IMG/VR virus record: IMGVR_UViG_3300004448_000305
Location: 1-32,102 of that record
Direction: 5' to 3' (one strand)
Source: a virus
DNA length: 32,102 bases
A model generated the notes under the pieces. That model saw only the letters and a program-made list of their open reading frames with translations, did not search any database and had not been told where the DNA came from. Of the stretch, positions 11,401-20,822 are shown in pieces. The position numbers were made by a program, and so were the translations under genes. How positions within the stretch are numbered: the stretch's first letter is position 1; every line of letters begins with the position of its first letter.

Positions 11401-14400
11401 GGAAGTTTGCTCCAAGAACAAATGTACCTTGCGCTACATCATAATGTGAGTAGTATCCATAATATGATTTTGTACCGTTACTAACGCGTATCCACCCGTT
11501 TTCAGGGATTGTCATAGGCAGAGCAGTACCCACAGTAACAAGACCGTGTGGTGCGTTTGTATACGTTCCAAGAGAACCAACATCAATCCAACCATATTTA
11601 TCTTGACGTTGCGCATCTTGGAATGATGGTAAGAAAGAACCACCGAGAGCCTTAAGATTAGCGCGACCGGGGAATGTATTGATGGCTGATGCTATAATAG
11701 CAGCCATCTCTTCGCTGTTTTGACAACGAGATGCATCAATTAAAAATACATCATCAGGGACTGCGGCATTTAAGTCGTGGTCATAGTCAGTAAGAACTTG
11801 CGAACCTACTCGGAACATTGTTGCATTAAGTCCAAGTCTGTCAATATATGAAACAGGCCCGTTTACTGATTCAACAAGTGTTGCACTAATAGGGTGCGGC
11901 GCGTTCTTTCTTACGCTGTTATCAAACCATGAACCACCTGCGGTATATCCTCCATCAAGATGATAAACTAATTTGTTGATACTAAAATTAGTAATGGCTG
12001 ACGGAAAACGAGCAGTCGCCGCATAATGTGAAAATGGGTGCGCGTATTCATTTGATGCAGACTGTGATACCGCTGTTGGTGCAAAGAAATGACTACTAAC
12101 GTAGCGCGCTGTTGTTGATAATGCTTGATTGAATGCGCTGTTTGGCGACCCATACGATGGTTCCCAATGTCGATATGTTTCATATGGGAATACATTGTTT
12201 GCACCATATGCGTCTGTTGGAGGTAAGAATTGATTACTCGCGCTATTGAGCGTTCCGTTGCTTAATTCGTTTGGTAAGAAATAACCTGACTCATTGCCTT
12301 GATTAAACGTAGTTCCAACAGCCCCATCAAGCGCGCAGTATTTTTTCCATGCCGCAACCCATTTTGCTGACGGTTCAACTGATGCAGTTACTGCCCCCGC
12401 TTCTCCACTCCAATGTTTAGGAACAGCCTGACCGGGACCGAATACCATGTACGCGACGCTATTTGTGCTATCAGAATATCGAGCATATGGATGAGCGAAT
12501 CGAAGAACGACAGGAATTGGTTTAGCAATTTTTACATTTGTGTATGTGGTGTCGGGTATTGTATGTGAGTTTGTGTTACCGTCAATATCTGTATTCATTA
12601 CAGCATCAGAATTAGAGAAAGGAGGTGTTGCTTCTCCGCGATGTTGATTCGTAAGAGCCGATGCAGGGAACATAGCAAACAAAGCCGCAGTATCAAGAAT
12701 AGCGTGAGACCCCATCTTCTCTCCAATATCTTGTAAACCCGCGCTTCCTGTTGGTCCCTTAGCGTAAGGGTGTTTGTTGTGTGTTGAATAATCTACCCGC
12801 GACCCGTCGTTGATGTCCATTACAACGCCGCTAAAGCCACCACCAAAGTAAAGTGGCACATGATGGTCAATACTATCTTGCGCTCCTCTAAAGTACAGTA
12901 TTGGATTACCTTTTCGATTCGCTCGCAATCGCATACCTTGAATATCATTTACATACTTGAATCGCTGCATAACAAGATTGTTTGCAAGTATATCTTTGAA
13001 ATCTCCTTTACTGTCATGGTGATGCCACGCGATAAGATGAGTACCAACAACGGTCGGTGAATCAATAGAACTTAAAGCCGCGCAATACAGATAAGTATCT
13101 TCGTTAATATCCATACGTTTGAAGGGCGACCACGACCCATCAATAGAACCGGAGAACTCAGTTGCTGCTGTTTCTTGATTGAGATTTGTTCCACCGCTAA
13201 TATGTTGTTTTTGCCATGCGTGTTGACGTCCAACAACAGCAAAGTTGTGAGGGTCGCGAACTTCTATTTGATAAGTATCGTAGGCAGTTCCTGCTGCATA
13301 ACCAACTGCGGTGTTGATTTGCCCATCGAGTTCGTATGTATGTGATTCAAGCGCAGGTGTGATATGGTCGCCTTCAAACCGTGTAAATTTATCACCGCGC
13401 AAATGTTTTTTCCATTCGTTAGTCGAGACAGCGTTATTTGTTTGGTCTATAAGTAAAGGGGTTGCTGTGTTTGCATTACTTCCTTTATATCGAGTTGTAA
13501 TGTTAAGGAGAGTTGACGGCAAATAACCGCAATCTAACATTAAATCGTTCAAGTTTTGTGTTGATTTTACACCACCGTATTGACCACCTGAACCAAATGA
13601 TGTACTAATATTACCAAACTCTTTTGTGCTTGCGCTAATACCCCAATCTTTAGATAAAGAAACAGAAAACATATCGCGCAAAGGTGTAACATTTTTGTTG
13701 GGATTAAATTTGGAAATTTTAATCGCAGTCTGTGCATTACTTCCTAACCATTCTTGGTATGTTCTACCGTCAGGAGCGCGCAAATGACTACAATCGAAAT
13801 ACTGGTCATCTTCATTCGGGTCAACTGTGAATGCGTAGGCTGTCGCTGCCGCAATCAACTCGTCTGTTACGATAGTCGTCTGATTAAGATGAGGACTGAG
13901 AATAACAGGAGCGTTACCATTGCTTACACTTGTTGGACCAAACTTAGCCGCGCTTCCAAACCATTGTTCCATGTCATCAGCATTTACACCTTGTAAGCCC
14001 ATAAACGTATGAACTCCTCCGCGCCCATTGTGTGTTCGTGATGTGTATGAGAAAACAACACCGGCGTCGTTGTAAGTTGAACCTGATGCAGGTATAGCCA
14101 ACCATACCAAGCCACTATCAGGGAACCCCATCCATCCAAGTACATCGTCTACATCAGGCAGTTGATGCCATATACCACCATTGTGATAACCGTATCCGCT
14201 TGCTTGATGTAAAAACAACGTATTTGGGTTGTCGTATGTCGAACCTGTTTTTGCTGTCGTATCTGTTCCAATAGTAACAGCATAACCTGCGTTAGGAGTA
14301 TACGCGCCTCTCCATTTATTTCCCCTCCATTCATGAGTATTTGTGGCGGTGTAGAAGAACGGTGTTCCTTGCTCTCCTTCGCCCCACATATTTGCTCCGA

Positions 14401-17400
14401 TAGTAAAACCACCTTGAGCAACATCGCGGTCATCAAAATGAATCATTGTTTCTTCGTCAATTGTAGGAGGTAGAACGCTATTTTTGTTAACAAAACTATC
14501 ACCTTCGCGCCTGTATACATAACGAAGAATGTGAGATTTACCTCTGTGGTCAATAAGTTTCATACCATACAGACTTTGAGTACCAACAATATTGTCATTC
14601 GTTTCTGCTGATGGTGCGTATATACTGTATGTCCCATAATACGCAGACGATGAGGCTATGTACTGACCGTAGACTTTGACAAACCTCCCTGACGATTTAC
14701 CATTTTCTCCGAATCCCCAATCACCTGCATCAGGTGCGAAGCCCGGAATACCTGCTGCGACAATACCACCAAAATTGATTCTTGATTTAGCGCGAGTTCC
14801 TGTTTGCAGACCTTCTCGGATTGTGTACTTTTGACCTGAATTTTCAAACGACTCCATTGAACCGCTGTTTGATGAACGACCTGTTGTTGCACCTGTGTTT
14901 GGTGTTTCAAACCCTTCAGCAGAATTTAAATTTTCATCATACCCAAGATGTAAATTTGTAATGAACTCATCGGCTGTTTCATCTAATGCTACATATTCGC
15001 GCAATGTAGTAATTGGCGCAAACGGTTTGCCATTCTTGTCGATTGGCATTGGTGCAGGATGCATATTTTCTCCTGCAACTTCAGGAGGTGTGCAGTAAAA
15101 GTTTCTGAATCTTCCACCGTGTCCGATAAGGAATTGGGGTTTGTATTCAGATTGACCTTTACTGTTATCAAGCCATACACAAAAATTGCGACTCGACGCG
15201 CCGGGAACTGTACTATGAACAACAATACTGAATCCTTCGTTGCCATTAGCATCTTCAACAACACGACCTAAGTGCGCGCGTAAATATCCCATGTGTGAAC
15301 CACGGTCGAAAGAAGTGAAAGCAGTTTCAGACCAAAACGGAGCAGGGTCATACGTTGAGCCAGTTACAGAGAAATCAGCATGATGATGCATAGCAGTAGC
15401 ATCTGTTGGTTTCTCTGTGTCATTACCACCTGCTGACGTAGAACGACGATTAACATCGAATCGTTCACCTTCTCCTGCGTATTGGTCAGATGGGCGACGC
15501 TGACTGCTACGACCGTTAAGCGCACCGCTTTGGTTGATAAGTCGAACAACTTCCTTAGCCGCCGCTTCTATGTCTGTAACACCTTCTCTTAACCCAACTT
15601 CTCCTAAATCAATAGACATACGTCGAACAAAGTCCATATCAGTCCAATGAGGTAAGTTTTCCAATCTGTCTCCAAGCGCAGTTGAAGACTCATAATGATT
15701 GGATAAATCGTTTGGTTTTGCGCGCTTTCCTTTCAAACATAGGAATGCAGATATTACTCGCGTTCCTTCAGGTGTATCAAAGAATGTTGAACTAAACTCA
15801 TAATGCCCAGTTGTATTGTCGATTATATCTTCTGACGCATCATGTTCTATTGTTTCAGCGTGACGCAGATTCGCCTTGTCCATATCAATAGTAGACTGCG
15901 TTACACGTCCTTGACCGTACTCGACAGACTCATCACCAAATTTGACATTGTGTTCTGTTTGACGTGTGCTACGCGCATATTTTGTTATAGCAACGCCTGA
16001 CGTAAGCATATACGCATTATCCATCATCCACCACATTTTGTGTGCGTATGCTCCTTCAACATACTGAGATTTACCATCATCTTTTATCAGATTGTAAGAG
16101 GTGCTGTTGATGGTTTGAGCGTCTGTGTTGGATACAGATGCATTTTTATCTTTTCTTTGTGTTTTGAAACCTGCCGCGACATCAAGCCCTTCAATGGTTG
16201 GTGTAGCCGCGCTTGTTTGTACTTGCATATGTATATCGTGGAATGCGATGAATTCTCTGTCATGCGCTATATCATAAAGTAGGACACGCGTATTCTGTTC
16301 TGTACTAAGATAAGGGTCAAGGAATGCTACGACAGGAGGGTTTGTTGAATGACCAAGCGTAGTCCAATTCAATTCAATTGTTTTATTTATATGTTGAACA
16401 AGATTGCGAGCAGTCTCAATACAAGTATCGCCAATAAGGAAATTTTCAAGCGGTAAAGTATCTCTCGCCTCAACCCCCAATTCTCCTTTACCACCGTTGA
16501 ATCCTCTCCACACTTCGTATTCGTTAAGAACTCCCCGCGATTTACAGAACATTCCTTCTATCGCATGAGGGTTTGTATAATGCATATTCATCCAAACAGT
16601 ATCACCATAGCGCAAACCACCGGGGCAATATGGATTATTCCATGTTGCGTTTGCAATACTGTCAGGGAGTTTAAGAGGGAATGTAGATGCGTTAATTGCA
16701 TAGATACCTAACAGCGTTAGCGTATCTAAAGCACCTGATGTAACCAAAGCAGGAGCAGAAGAATCGAGAACAGGATGTGCCTGAACTGTGATTGTGTTAT
16801 CTGAAGTTGTTGAATTGTAAGTAATTTGATACTTACGTCCTGTCGCTTCGTTGATTGCCGCGAATGCATAGTTTGTCGGAAGATGACCTTTCGGTATATC
16901 TCCTGTAAAGTTGAATTGTGTAGGTGATGTTGTTGCTTTATAACGCACCAGTTTCAACTTTGCATTCTTTGATTTGATTCGCGCTAAGTGAGGGTTTGCT
17001 GTCGGACCCGATTTAAACTCGACCGCGCTTACATATTGTCTAAGACCATAATCGAGACCACTCCCTTGAGTTAAAACACTACTGCGGTCATAATAGAAAG
17101 GTCGACGATATTCTTGACCTGACGATGTGTAATTAGTATCACCAGTTAAAGGAAAATTGATTCCATCAGGTATTTCACCAACGCGTATTTCAGCACCCGG
17201 CGTAAGCGATGCGAAGAAATCTTCACTTGAGTGATTTTCTGCATCGCTCAAAGTAATGCTTACACCACCTACGGATGTGTAATAGCACCATTCACCATTC
17301 CCTAAGACAACTCTTCTTGCTCTTCTTATGCTAACACCGCGAACAACTCCTGCTCCATTTAAATCAGATAACGGTATTCTCCCTGCACCTTCTTGAATTC

Positions 17401-20400
17401 GTAATACGTTTGTTGTTCTGTTGTAATCTCTTACTGTTGAGCGCGTTGGTAAATTGTTTGTTATGTTGTACTGATACTGACCAAATGCTTCGTAATCGTT
17501 AGCAGGGCTGTTTGGAGCGCGACGTCCAACAGGTGAGGGATTCCAAGACTGAGCCGTCATTGTAGGGTCAAAATGTAACTTCATGCTGTTATCAGGAGAA
17601 GGAAATACACCGTTAGTTCGGTCTTCAAAGAATTGTTGAGGGAAGAGTGGTATTTCAACGAGCGCGCGTGTGCTTGCGTACTGAGTCCCAAGTTGGTAAT
17701 CGTGTTGCACAGAACCAAGTGATTGAAACAATCTGTCGTTTACTGTTGTCCCATCAGAACATATAGATGCTGAATCAAACAAAGGGTCGAGTAGAACTGA
17801 GTTTCCTATCTGCAATTGACTTTGCGTAACCCAATTACTGAATGTGTAAACCGCCCTTCCATTACCAAGAATGAACGACCTATCTCCTGCACCTACTGAA
17901 CCTGCAAATTGAAAGTATGTACCTGTTCTACTTGTGTACGCGATGTTTGCTCCGTTAGATAGGTATAACCTTCCTGTTGCAGGGAAACCATAGGTTCCCC
18001 ATGATGAGAGTGAAGATGAATTATTGTTGAGTGCTTGAACAGTTATGCGATAATTTGTCGTATCAACGTCTTGGCATTGTGTGGCTACATCATGACGAGT
18101 GTTCCAACCAACGCGCGACAATGTAGCAGGGTCCCAAGTTGGTTTTGTGTTAACTGCACCCTGTCCTGCACCACCAAGCGTTACAGAAACAACAGGCGCG
18201 CCGGGTTGTATCTCTTTGACAATATGTGAATCAGGACTTCCGTCTCCACTATATCCTACGGTTTGGTCTGCAACATCATCCATCAATCCCTTACCTTCCA
18301 TTGTAATGAAACGACCCATTGCCGTATCACTAATCTGCATTGAGTTGATTCGACAAGACGATTGAATGTATTCTATTGTAAAGAATGATGGGTCAGTCGC
18401 GCTAAGAGAAGTTGTAGTTGCTCTTGATAACTGCATTGTTCTTTCGCGTTTTGATGGATGAACAATAATAATATTGTCCGCCCCGTCTACGTTGTTGTCA
18501 ATAACATCAAACATCTCAAATGCACCACCTTTCTGTGATGCAAAGATTTGAGATTCTTGATAATGAATAGGTATCTCGTCAACAGGAGGGTCGCTTGAAC
18601 TTCTCTTTCGTGGTTGAAGATGCAGTTTATGATACGCGGAAGGATGTAATGTTGTACCTACACCTTGCGGAGGCTTTGCCGGTTCGTCGCCTGTGCTTCG
18701 CGGAGAGTAGTTTGATGGTATATGAGACTCATCTAAATCTTCTTCGTATTCTAAACCACCTGCGTTATCTCCAACCAAGTAGTGAGGTGCGAGAACTATG
18801 CTTCCATCACCACCGACATAACTTGATGGGAATTGAATAATACCACCGGGAGAATGAATGTTTGCATTAGCGGCTATTGCATCTGCAATATGTGCGGCTA
18901 CGCGCTTACCATTTAGTAAACAACCTCCATCAGGAACAGTCTTTTCAATGAGTATAGCGGGGTCGCTTAAGCCCATTTTAGCACCTGTTAAATCCACAGC
19001 ATTGTAGTGTATCTCTACATACCCTGCCGGTACACCTGACACCTCAAGTATGGCTACACGCGACTCTGTCTCAGGGGTTAGATGTTTTTTGTAGACAGCG
19101 GTATCAGTTGCGCTTGCACCGAGTCCACCACCTTTGAGGAGGAAAGGACGTATGTCGTCGACTGAGATAGCAATTACTCCATCGCGATGAGCGTCGGGCG
19201 GTGATATACTTGCTAATCCATTTCTTGCTATTCCTTTAGTTATTGTTCTGGTAATAATATGAGAAAAGCGAGAATTCATAGCAGTATGAGTTATCTCAAC
19301 TTTGCTGTTAACTGGGATTTGCTCTTTCAATCCAACATAAGAACCCGCGAAAGTAACTAACACATCATCTGAAATACCGTCGATAGTGCGGGTTATATCT
19401 TGATTGGTGATTGGAGGTAAGAGACGCAAATACGGATGTCCTTCTCTATGAGAATATGCGTGTCGTCCTGTATGACCAATTTTGAATTTGTCATCTATTG
19501 ACCAACTACTCGGAGAGAAGTTATTACCTATCGCTAAATTGCGCGAAAACATAAATCCGTGAAACCCATATCCGCTTTCATCTATGACCATAGCACCTGT
19601 TCTATCAATTGCTTGACTTCCTGTTCCTAATCGTTGATGAGGTTTACCAGTCATACTGTCAATGAGCAAGTCAGAGCGCACCAATACCATAGTTGAATCG
19701 TTAGCGAGGTTGTTTGACGAGTTGAACGCTGTTCGCGAGTGTAGAACGCCTCGTAGTCCTGTATCCTCTGATACTCCAAAGTCAAGATGAATACTATCAA
19801 CGGTGATAGTTCCATTAGTGTTAATGGCTTTGAGTCTGATACGTTCAGGTGCAGTCCCGTTTGGTATACCTGTGAGTATATCTGTACCCGTTGGATTGAT
19901 AAGAATATTGAATGGTGTGTGTGCAACACTAATGACTTGCGCGCTTGTGCTGTGCGCAGCGTTAGCAACGCGATAATTACCAAGACTCTCAAGTGTGTAG
20001 TTTGTAGATAGTGTTTCAGATTTACCGCTTACAAGTTCATACAACGTCTGACATTGGTCAGCACCGATTGTAATGCTTGTATCACCTGCTGTTACGTTTG
20101 ATGTAATCTTAAAGACATCCTTGTCAACCTCAACAGGTTCTTCAAATCTCCAAAGACCTATTGTGCTTCCTGAACGTATACACGGCTCTGCGCGTATTGC
20201 TGCTGATGATACATCCCGTTTCCAATGAACAGATTCGATGTAACCACGATATTCACCACCCTCTCCGCCAATAAATAAATCGCGGTCATTGATGTTACAT
20301 TCATATCGCTTGTTCATCTTTTCAGATGCCATCAGTTCTCCGTTGACATACAACTTAACCTGATTCCCTGTAAACTGTCCTGAGATATGATACAACTCTC

Positions 20401-20818
20401 GTTGACCTGTATTGTAATCGACATTGTTTGAAATGAAAGAAGCGGCAGACGTAGGGTAATTGTTTGCGCTACGCGCGATACAACTTACTCCATTAGAAAA
20501 TGTAACTGAAAAAGAAGCAGGAGCAGGAGCATTAACAGAACCCATTCGTAACTCAAACAAACCATCTTTGCTGACAATGACGCCACCGCAGTCAGGGCTA
20601 ACCCATGCTTCAAGGGAGAAACTCTCTAACGCTTGATTCACACCTAACGCATAACGATGGCTATCTCCATCTTGCAAAACAGGTGCAGAAGAGCGCGCTT
20701 CGTTACCATCAAGCACTCTTTTGTGACCAGTCTGCGTAAAGTTACCTTGAGGACATACGACGGCATCGCTAATACCGTTAAAGAAGAGAGCATGACTCGT
20801 CTGTCCTATAACTGCCAT
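5453..20818 (-). CDS. Giant 5121-aa tail-tip or adhesin-like structural protein with N-terminal LamG-like domain
   Basis: A single open frame of 15,366 bases encodes 5121 residues, about 550 kDa. Residues about 50-205 look like a LamG/concanavalin-type jelly roll (SLEAWVSPD near the start, LYHISGQFTGNQVKLYVNG in the middle, GYIESVHW at the end), a fold that often binds sugars. The rest is beta-rich, high in Asn, Thr, Gly, His, Trp and Tyr, with many short turns and no membrane segment or signal peptide that I can see. Several amphipathic helices of the form AxxIxxxIN recur, at about residues 1466 (TARNLVQHIN), 1753 (AKEVVRLIN), 3035 (EEMAAIIASAIN) and 4486 (ETINTVASTL). I recognise no enzyme, protease or peptidoglycan hydrolase motif. 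The start has GGGGAT upstream and lies 4 bases after the Dit-like gene. Position between Dit-like and hub-like genes makes it a tail-tip, baseplate or long side-fibre component. The role in host attachment is inference. Confidence 0.8.
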   Translation of the reverse strand: MAVIGQTSHALFFNGISDAVVCPQGNFTQTGHKRVLDGNEARSSAPVLQDGDSHRYALGVNQALESFSLEAWVSPDCGGVIVSKDGLFELRMGSVNAPAPASFSVTFSNGVSCIARSANNYPTSAASFISNNVDYNTGQRELYHISGQFTGNQVKLYVNGELMASEKMNKRYECNINDRDLFIGGEGGEYRGYIESVHWKRDVSSAAIRAEPCIRSGSTIGLWRFEEPVEVDKDVFKITSNVTAGDTSITIGADQCQTLYELVSGKSETLSTNYTLESLGNYRVANAAHSTSAQVISVAHTPFNILINPTGTDILTGIPNGTAPERIRLKAINTNGTITVDSIHLDFGVSEDTGLRGVLHSRTAFNSSNNLANDSTMVLVRSDLLIDSMTGKPHQRLGTGSQAIDRTGAMVIDESGYGFHGFMFSRNLAIGNNFSPSSWSIDDKFKIGHTGRHAYSHREGHPYLRLLPPITNQDITRTIDGISDDVLVTFAGSYVGLKEQIPVNSKVEITHTAMNSRFSHIITRTITKGIARNGLASISPPDAHRDGVIAISVDDIRPFLLKGGGLGASATDTAVYKKHLTPETESRVAILEVSGVPAGYVEIHYNAVDLTGAKMGLSDPAILIEKTVPDGGCLLNGKRVAAHIADAIAANANIHSPGGIIQFPSSYVGGDGSIVLAPHYLVGDNAGGLEYEEDLDESHIPSNYSPRSTGDEPAKPPQGVGTTLHPSAYHKLHLQPRKRSSSDPPVDEIPIHYQESQIFASQKGGAFEMFDVIDNNVDGADNIIIVHPSKRERTMQLSRATTTSLSATDPSFFTIEYIQSSCRINSMQISDTAMGRFITMEGKGLMDDVADQTVGYSGDGSPDSHIVKEIQPGAPVVSVTLGGAGQGAVNTKPTWDPATLSRVGWNTRHDVATQCQDVDTTNYRITVQALNNNSSSLSSWGTYGFPATGRLYLSNGANIAYTSRTGTYFQFAGSVGAGDRSFILGNGRAVYTFSNWVTQSQLQIGNSVLLDPLFDSASICSDGTTVNDRLFQSLGSVQHDYQLGTQYASTRALVEIPLFPQQFFEDRTNGVFPSPDNSMKLHFDPTMTAQSWNPSPVGRRAPNSPANDYEAFGQYQYNITNNLPTRSTVRDYNRTTNVLRIQEGAGRIPLSDLNGAGVVRGVSIRRARRVVLGNGEWCYYTSVGGVSITLSDAENHSSEDFFASLTPGAEIRVGEIPDGINFPLTGDTNYTSSGQEYRRPFYYDRSSVLTQGSGLDYGLRQYVSAVEFKSGPTANPHLARIKSKNAKLKLVRYKATTSPTQFNFTGDIPKGHLPTNYAFAAINEATGRKYQITYNSTTSDNTITVQAHPVLDSSAPALVTSGALDTLTLLGIYAINASTFPLKLPDSIANATWNNPYCPGGLRYGDTVWMNMHYTNPHAIEGMFCKSRGVLNEYEVWRGFNGGKGELGVEARDTLPLENFLIGDTCIETARNLVQHINKTIELNWTTLGHSTNPPVVAFLDPYLSTEQNTRVLLYDIAHDREFIAFHDIHMQVQTSAATPTIEGLDVAAGFKTQRKDKNASVSNTDAQTINSTSYNLIKDDGKSQYVEGAYAHKMWWMMDNAYMLTSGVAITKYARSTRQTEHNVKFGDESVEYGQGRVTQSTIDMDKANLRHAETIEHDASEDIIDNTTGHYEFSSTFFDTPEGTRVISAFLCLKGKRAKPNDLSNHYESSTALGDRLENLPHWTDMDFVRRMSIDLGEVGLREGVTDIEAAAKEVVRLINQSGALNGRSSQRRPSDQYAGEGERFDVNRRSTSAGGNDTEKPTDATAMHHHADFSVTGSTYDPAPFWSETAFTSFDRGSHMGYLRAHLGRVVEDANGNEGFSIVVHSTVPGASSRNFCVWLDNSKGQSEYKPQFLIGHGGRFRNFYCTPPEVAGENMHPAPMPIDKNGKPFAPITTLREYVALDETADEFITNLHLGYDENLNSAEGFETPNTGATTGRSSNSGSMESFENSGQKYTIREGLQTGTRAKSRINFGGIVAAGIPGFAPDAGDWGFGENGKSSGRFVKVYGQYIASSSAYYGTYSIYAPSAETNDNIVGTQSLYGMKLIDHRGKSHILRYVYRREGDSFVNKNSVLPPTIDEETMIHFDDRDVAQGGFTIGANMWGEGEQGTPFFYTATNTHEWRGNKWRGAYTPNAGYAVTIGTDTTAKTGSTYDNPNTLFLHQASGYGYHNGGIWHQLPDVDDVLGWMGFPDSGLVWLAIPASGSTYNDAGVVFSYTSRTHNGRGGVHTFMGLQGVNADDMEQWFGSAAKFGPTSVSNGNAPVILSPHLNQTTIVTDELIAAATAYAFTVDPNEDDQYFDCSHLRAPDGRTYQEWLGSNAQTAIKISKFNPNKNVTPLRDMFSVSLSKDWGISASTKEFGNISTSFGSGGQYGGVKSTQNLNDLMLDCGYLPSTLLNITTRYKGSNANTATPLLIDQTNNAVSTNEWKKHLRGDKFTRFEGDHITPALESHTYELDGQINTAVGYAAGTAYDTYQIEVRDPHNFAVVGRQHAWQKQHISGGTNLNQETAATEFSGSIDGSWSPFKRMDINEDTYLYCAALSSIDSPTVVGTHLIAWHHHDSKGDFKDILANNLVMQRFKYVNDIQGMRLRANRKGNPILYFRGAQDSIDHHVPLYFGGGFSGVVMDINDGSRVDYSTHNKHPYAKGPTGSAGLQDIGEKMGSHAILDTAALFAMFPASALTNQHRGEATPPFSNSDAVMNTDIDGNTNSHTIPDTTYTNVKIAKPIPVVLRFAHPYARYSDSTNSVAYMVFGPGQAVPKHWSGEAGAVTASVEPSAKWVAAWKKYCALDGAVGTTFNQGNESGYFLPNELSNGTLNSASNQFLPPTDAYGANNVFPYETYRHWEPSYGSPNSAFNQALSTTARYVSSHFFAPTAVSQSASNEYAHPFSHYAATARFPSAITNFSINKLVYHLDGGYTAGGSWFDNSVRKNAPHPISATLVESVNGPVSYIDRLGLNATMFRVGSQVLTDYDHDLNAAVPDDVFLIDASRCQNSEEMAAIIASAINTFPGRANLKALGGSFLPSFQDAQRQDKYGWIDVGSLGTYTNAPHGLVTVGTALPMTIPENGWIRVSNGTKSYYGYYSHYDVAQGTFVLGANFRNGQFRLEEGIAGGTGDVTTVSGSGHKVFVWSKAGNLRWDNGFQAASAGARATGATTGGVMSNSPFDHYASTQVHFNGVTDAIDRTRAIGAVGWHGERYSYLNSLSVTDAGNTRVSAGLGAWHPMMGFNPYGVGLGCHQPSSLEWIVEANDVDGAEHTWTPKTNLHEATGLHQRHFIVISYEGDLPIIAKASRNGQKAGGDMLQLKWGGTQGGTVTTYHNERFNNDRYNAESNAGPHVEAMYDTTMTRPTDASPLWTTSASTSTAQAETCLFPTGDLFFDKQDNPNNALYPNDNLFDTETAKVEMTGYSDYAAHRDGINTYWKERSAARNFFVEHVVWKRMGGGNLTLPAQNARGLGSIPWAIHKVGSSYVKFGETIYGNVRFSFETTNAAMYPIIQAQELAHPALAEQYPYEVRNALTIPNEELQFEKLIVVDDTGQEHTLEGGSPLGVVIRDYELQHDRENEGLAPALAGSGVQPNMKIQLPNHDDIPGNILVRAGFDRLQAYQHETLGGGGLQHPSQPVQGVKDVFESDNERPKTAPRWEQEGYEHINQNPNNFPDSTNSLQSENILETAYEPHDRALYFHVTKMGYTYTEREPLSIVNNTMTLNRLTVASVGTNTITTKEAIVANIWKQDPTPDGRYFLAINGTIASFTDAPDGGTQFTGVTFAPDFTAKEDDSIKPSYYIPAGTTRQFAARRLRDHSEISGNSPDKPLTNWGTLSADTSPATLVRAANKLTPMPLPRMGHHYVAPTMAMMPGHLAHPIYQKLNKEGRACFGVTDYDTTKTIHNPLLWFSGVTAPHPPSDIHGDGFTLLTETKIRFDGYGIADDTAACNKAGGHRIQLESGTNYNTQWHFPDPAEVGAYQIVIQPNLFSKQFMGNNENTVFVSNEAPEDPSGTNTVVRTLTDQLVVTVVGMQARDLILSEATMADVRGCEIYLNEIMLDIDPSTREQFTNIPMLGLSNPFGVNATSSGAFTRRSLPYNPNMFHRSTPANTVTIPWWSAALKSSTIFTTNNWKRIEKNQPDDYYLYCRSTLGGIGTQTTMLGYPSHYLDVYTEYLTSLTPTTTVEQGTGTALYVRNNSLFPMVGVDYYNHHLVIVDSSGVEQSATYHDRGHISQTGVGSTVVFNNVTAKTSGFWAAAQTGATVRLSSPYNTFQPNTVYKDSEASVATRNLLQLHSGTRDTNSLHLPDAYLCMWHYNLGRPMTWFSDSRTDKDDAAVDKKAYNHAPEHFETMHYHEFTYAMSDGPFKFRMKTWEGPGDGLTDTYPDAAYPNQAGTDNFVSANDYHLGAFWPGGHRFGAQMSSLALYGTAAPGWRNKWDDPNIKQVSDAKGLVVANGNVETLTETINTVASTLKNKGWGYRVSVRQPYNRPRWAIKANQALRDPHSHFHYQAEGPFVSSESASMTTTTQTGSGNATSSTSVGSSYVGIIERQTNASALIGSDLKGQQVRYSDGRRMTKGFGCAVRNIANETNTLRKFHADTPAGYKANINVASQRVNLALAQAHYMIDWWGNTTGEEVRRFPVRGFGVRPSWDPEDAYRATDRTKSAESMYTDGGLKTAEASVNFFDPATAKRVGDRGDGRGVRYPTYFNEDILQEVSADMRPFGMVLSHHTSEPPFTSGFIRPSNIQLESHEMPRGISARLEIAGSDGLLKKEAHIGSNIEKSNFTFMQEPIAKSKPRIGLDAMTVGENDGEVSPNYAVASTEAHSLHTDRQIGQRFILAGGVSTANRALDNLNLHTLNFSSAKQVLKFGTTHGIPPIGGTYVLEVSSDGEAINDHLWGASSGVTTNPYQTSNHNSKSYRTNVKDTTIKFLVRPVRVLDKNHVELFRDDTSHVLSATAAGRYGVFMYDAPNARAAAAASSYMRNTNPSPTNPPYAPVYLFDLSDTAAPTSVGPKIPGSEASDFTTVTTQPVARMIVTSNTLQHFRGDASRSQSVKDGADAFIRFDYNVQPRYTQQLYAGDALNTSTHTNEGDRTDNGVGA

Positions 20819-20822
20819 AACA

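Noticed and set aside
5453-20818. Intein, protease or hydrolase inside the giant protein
   Set aside because: I looked for Cys/Ser splice junctions with an HN ending, catalytic triads and lysozyme-type motifs and found none I could support.
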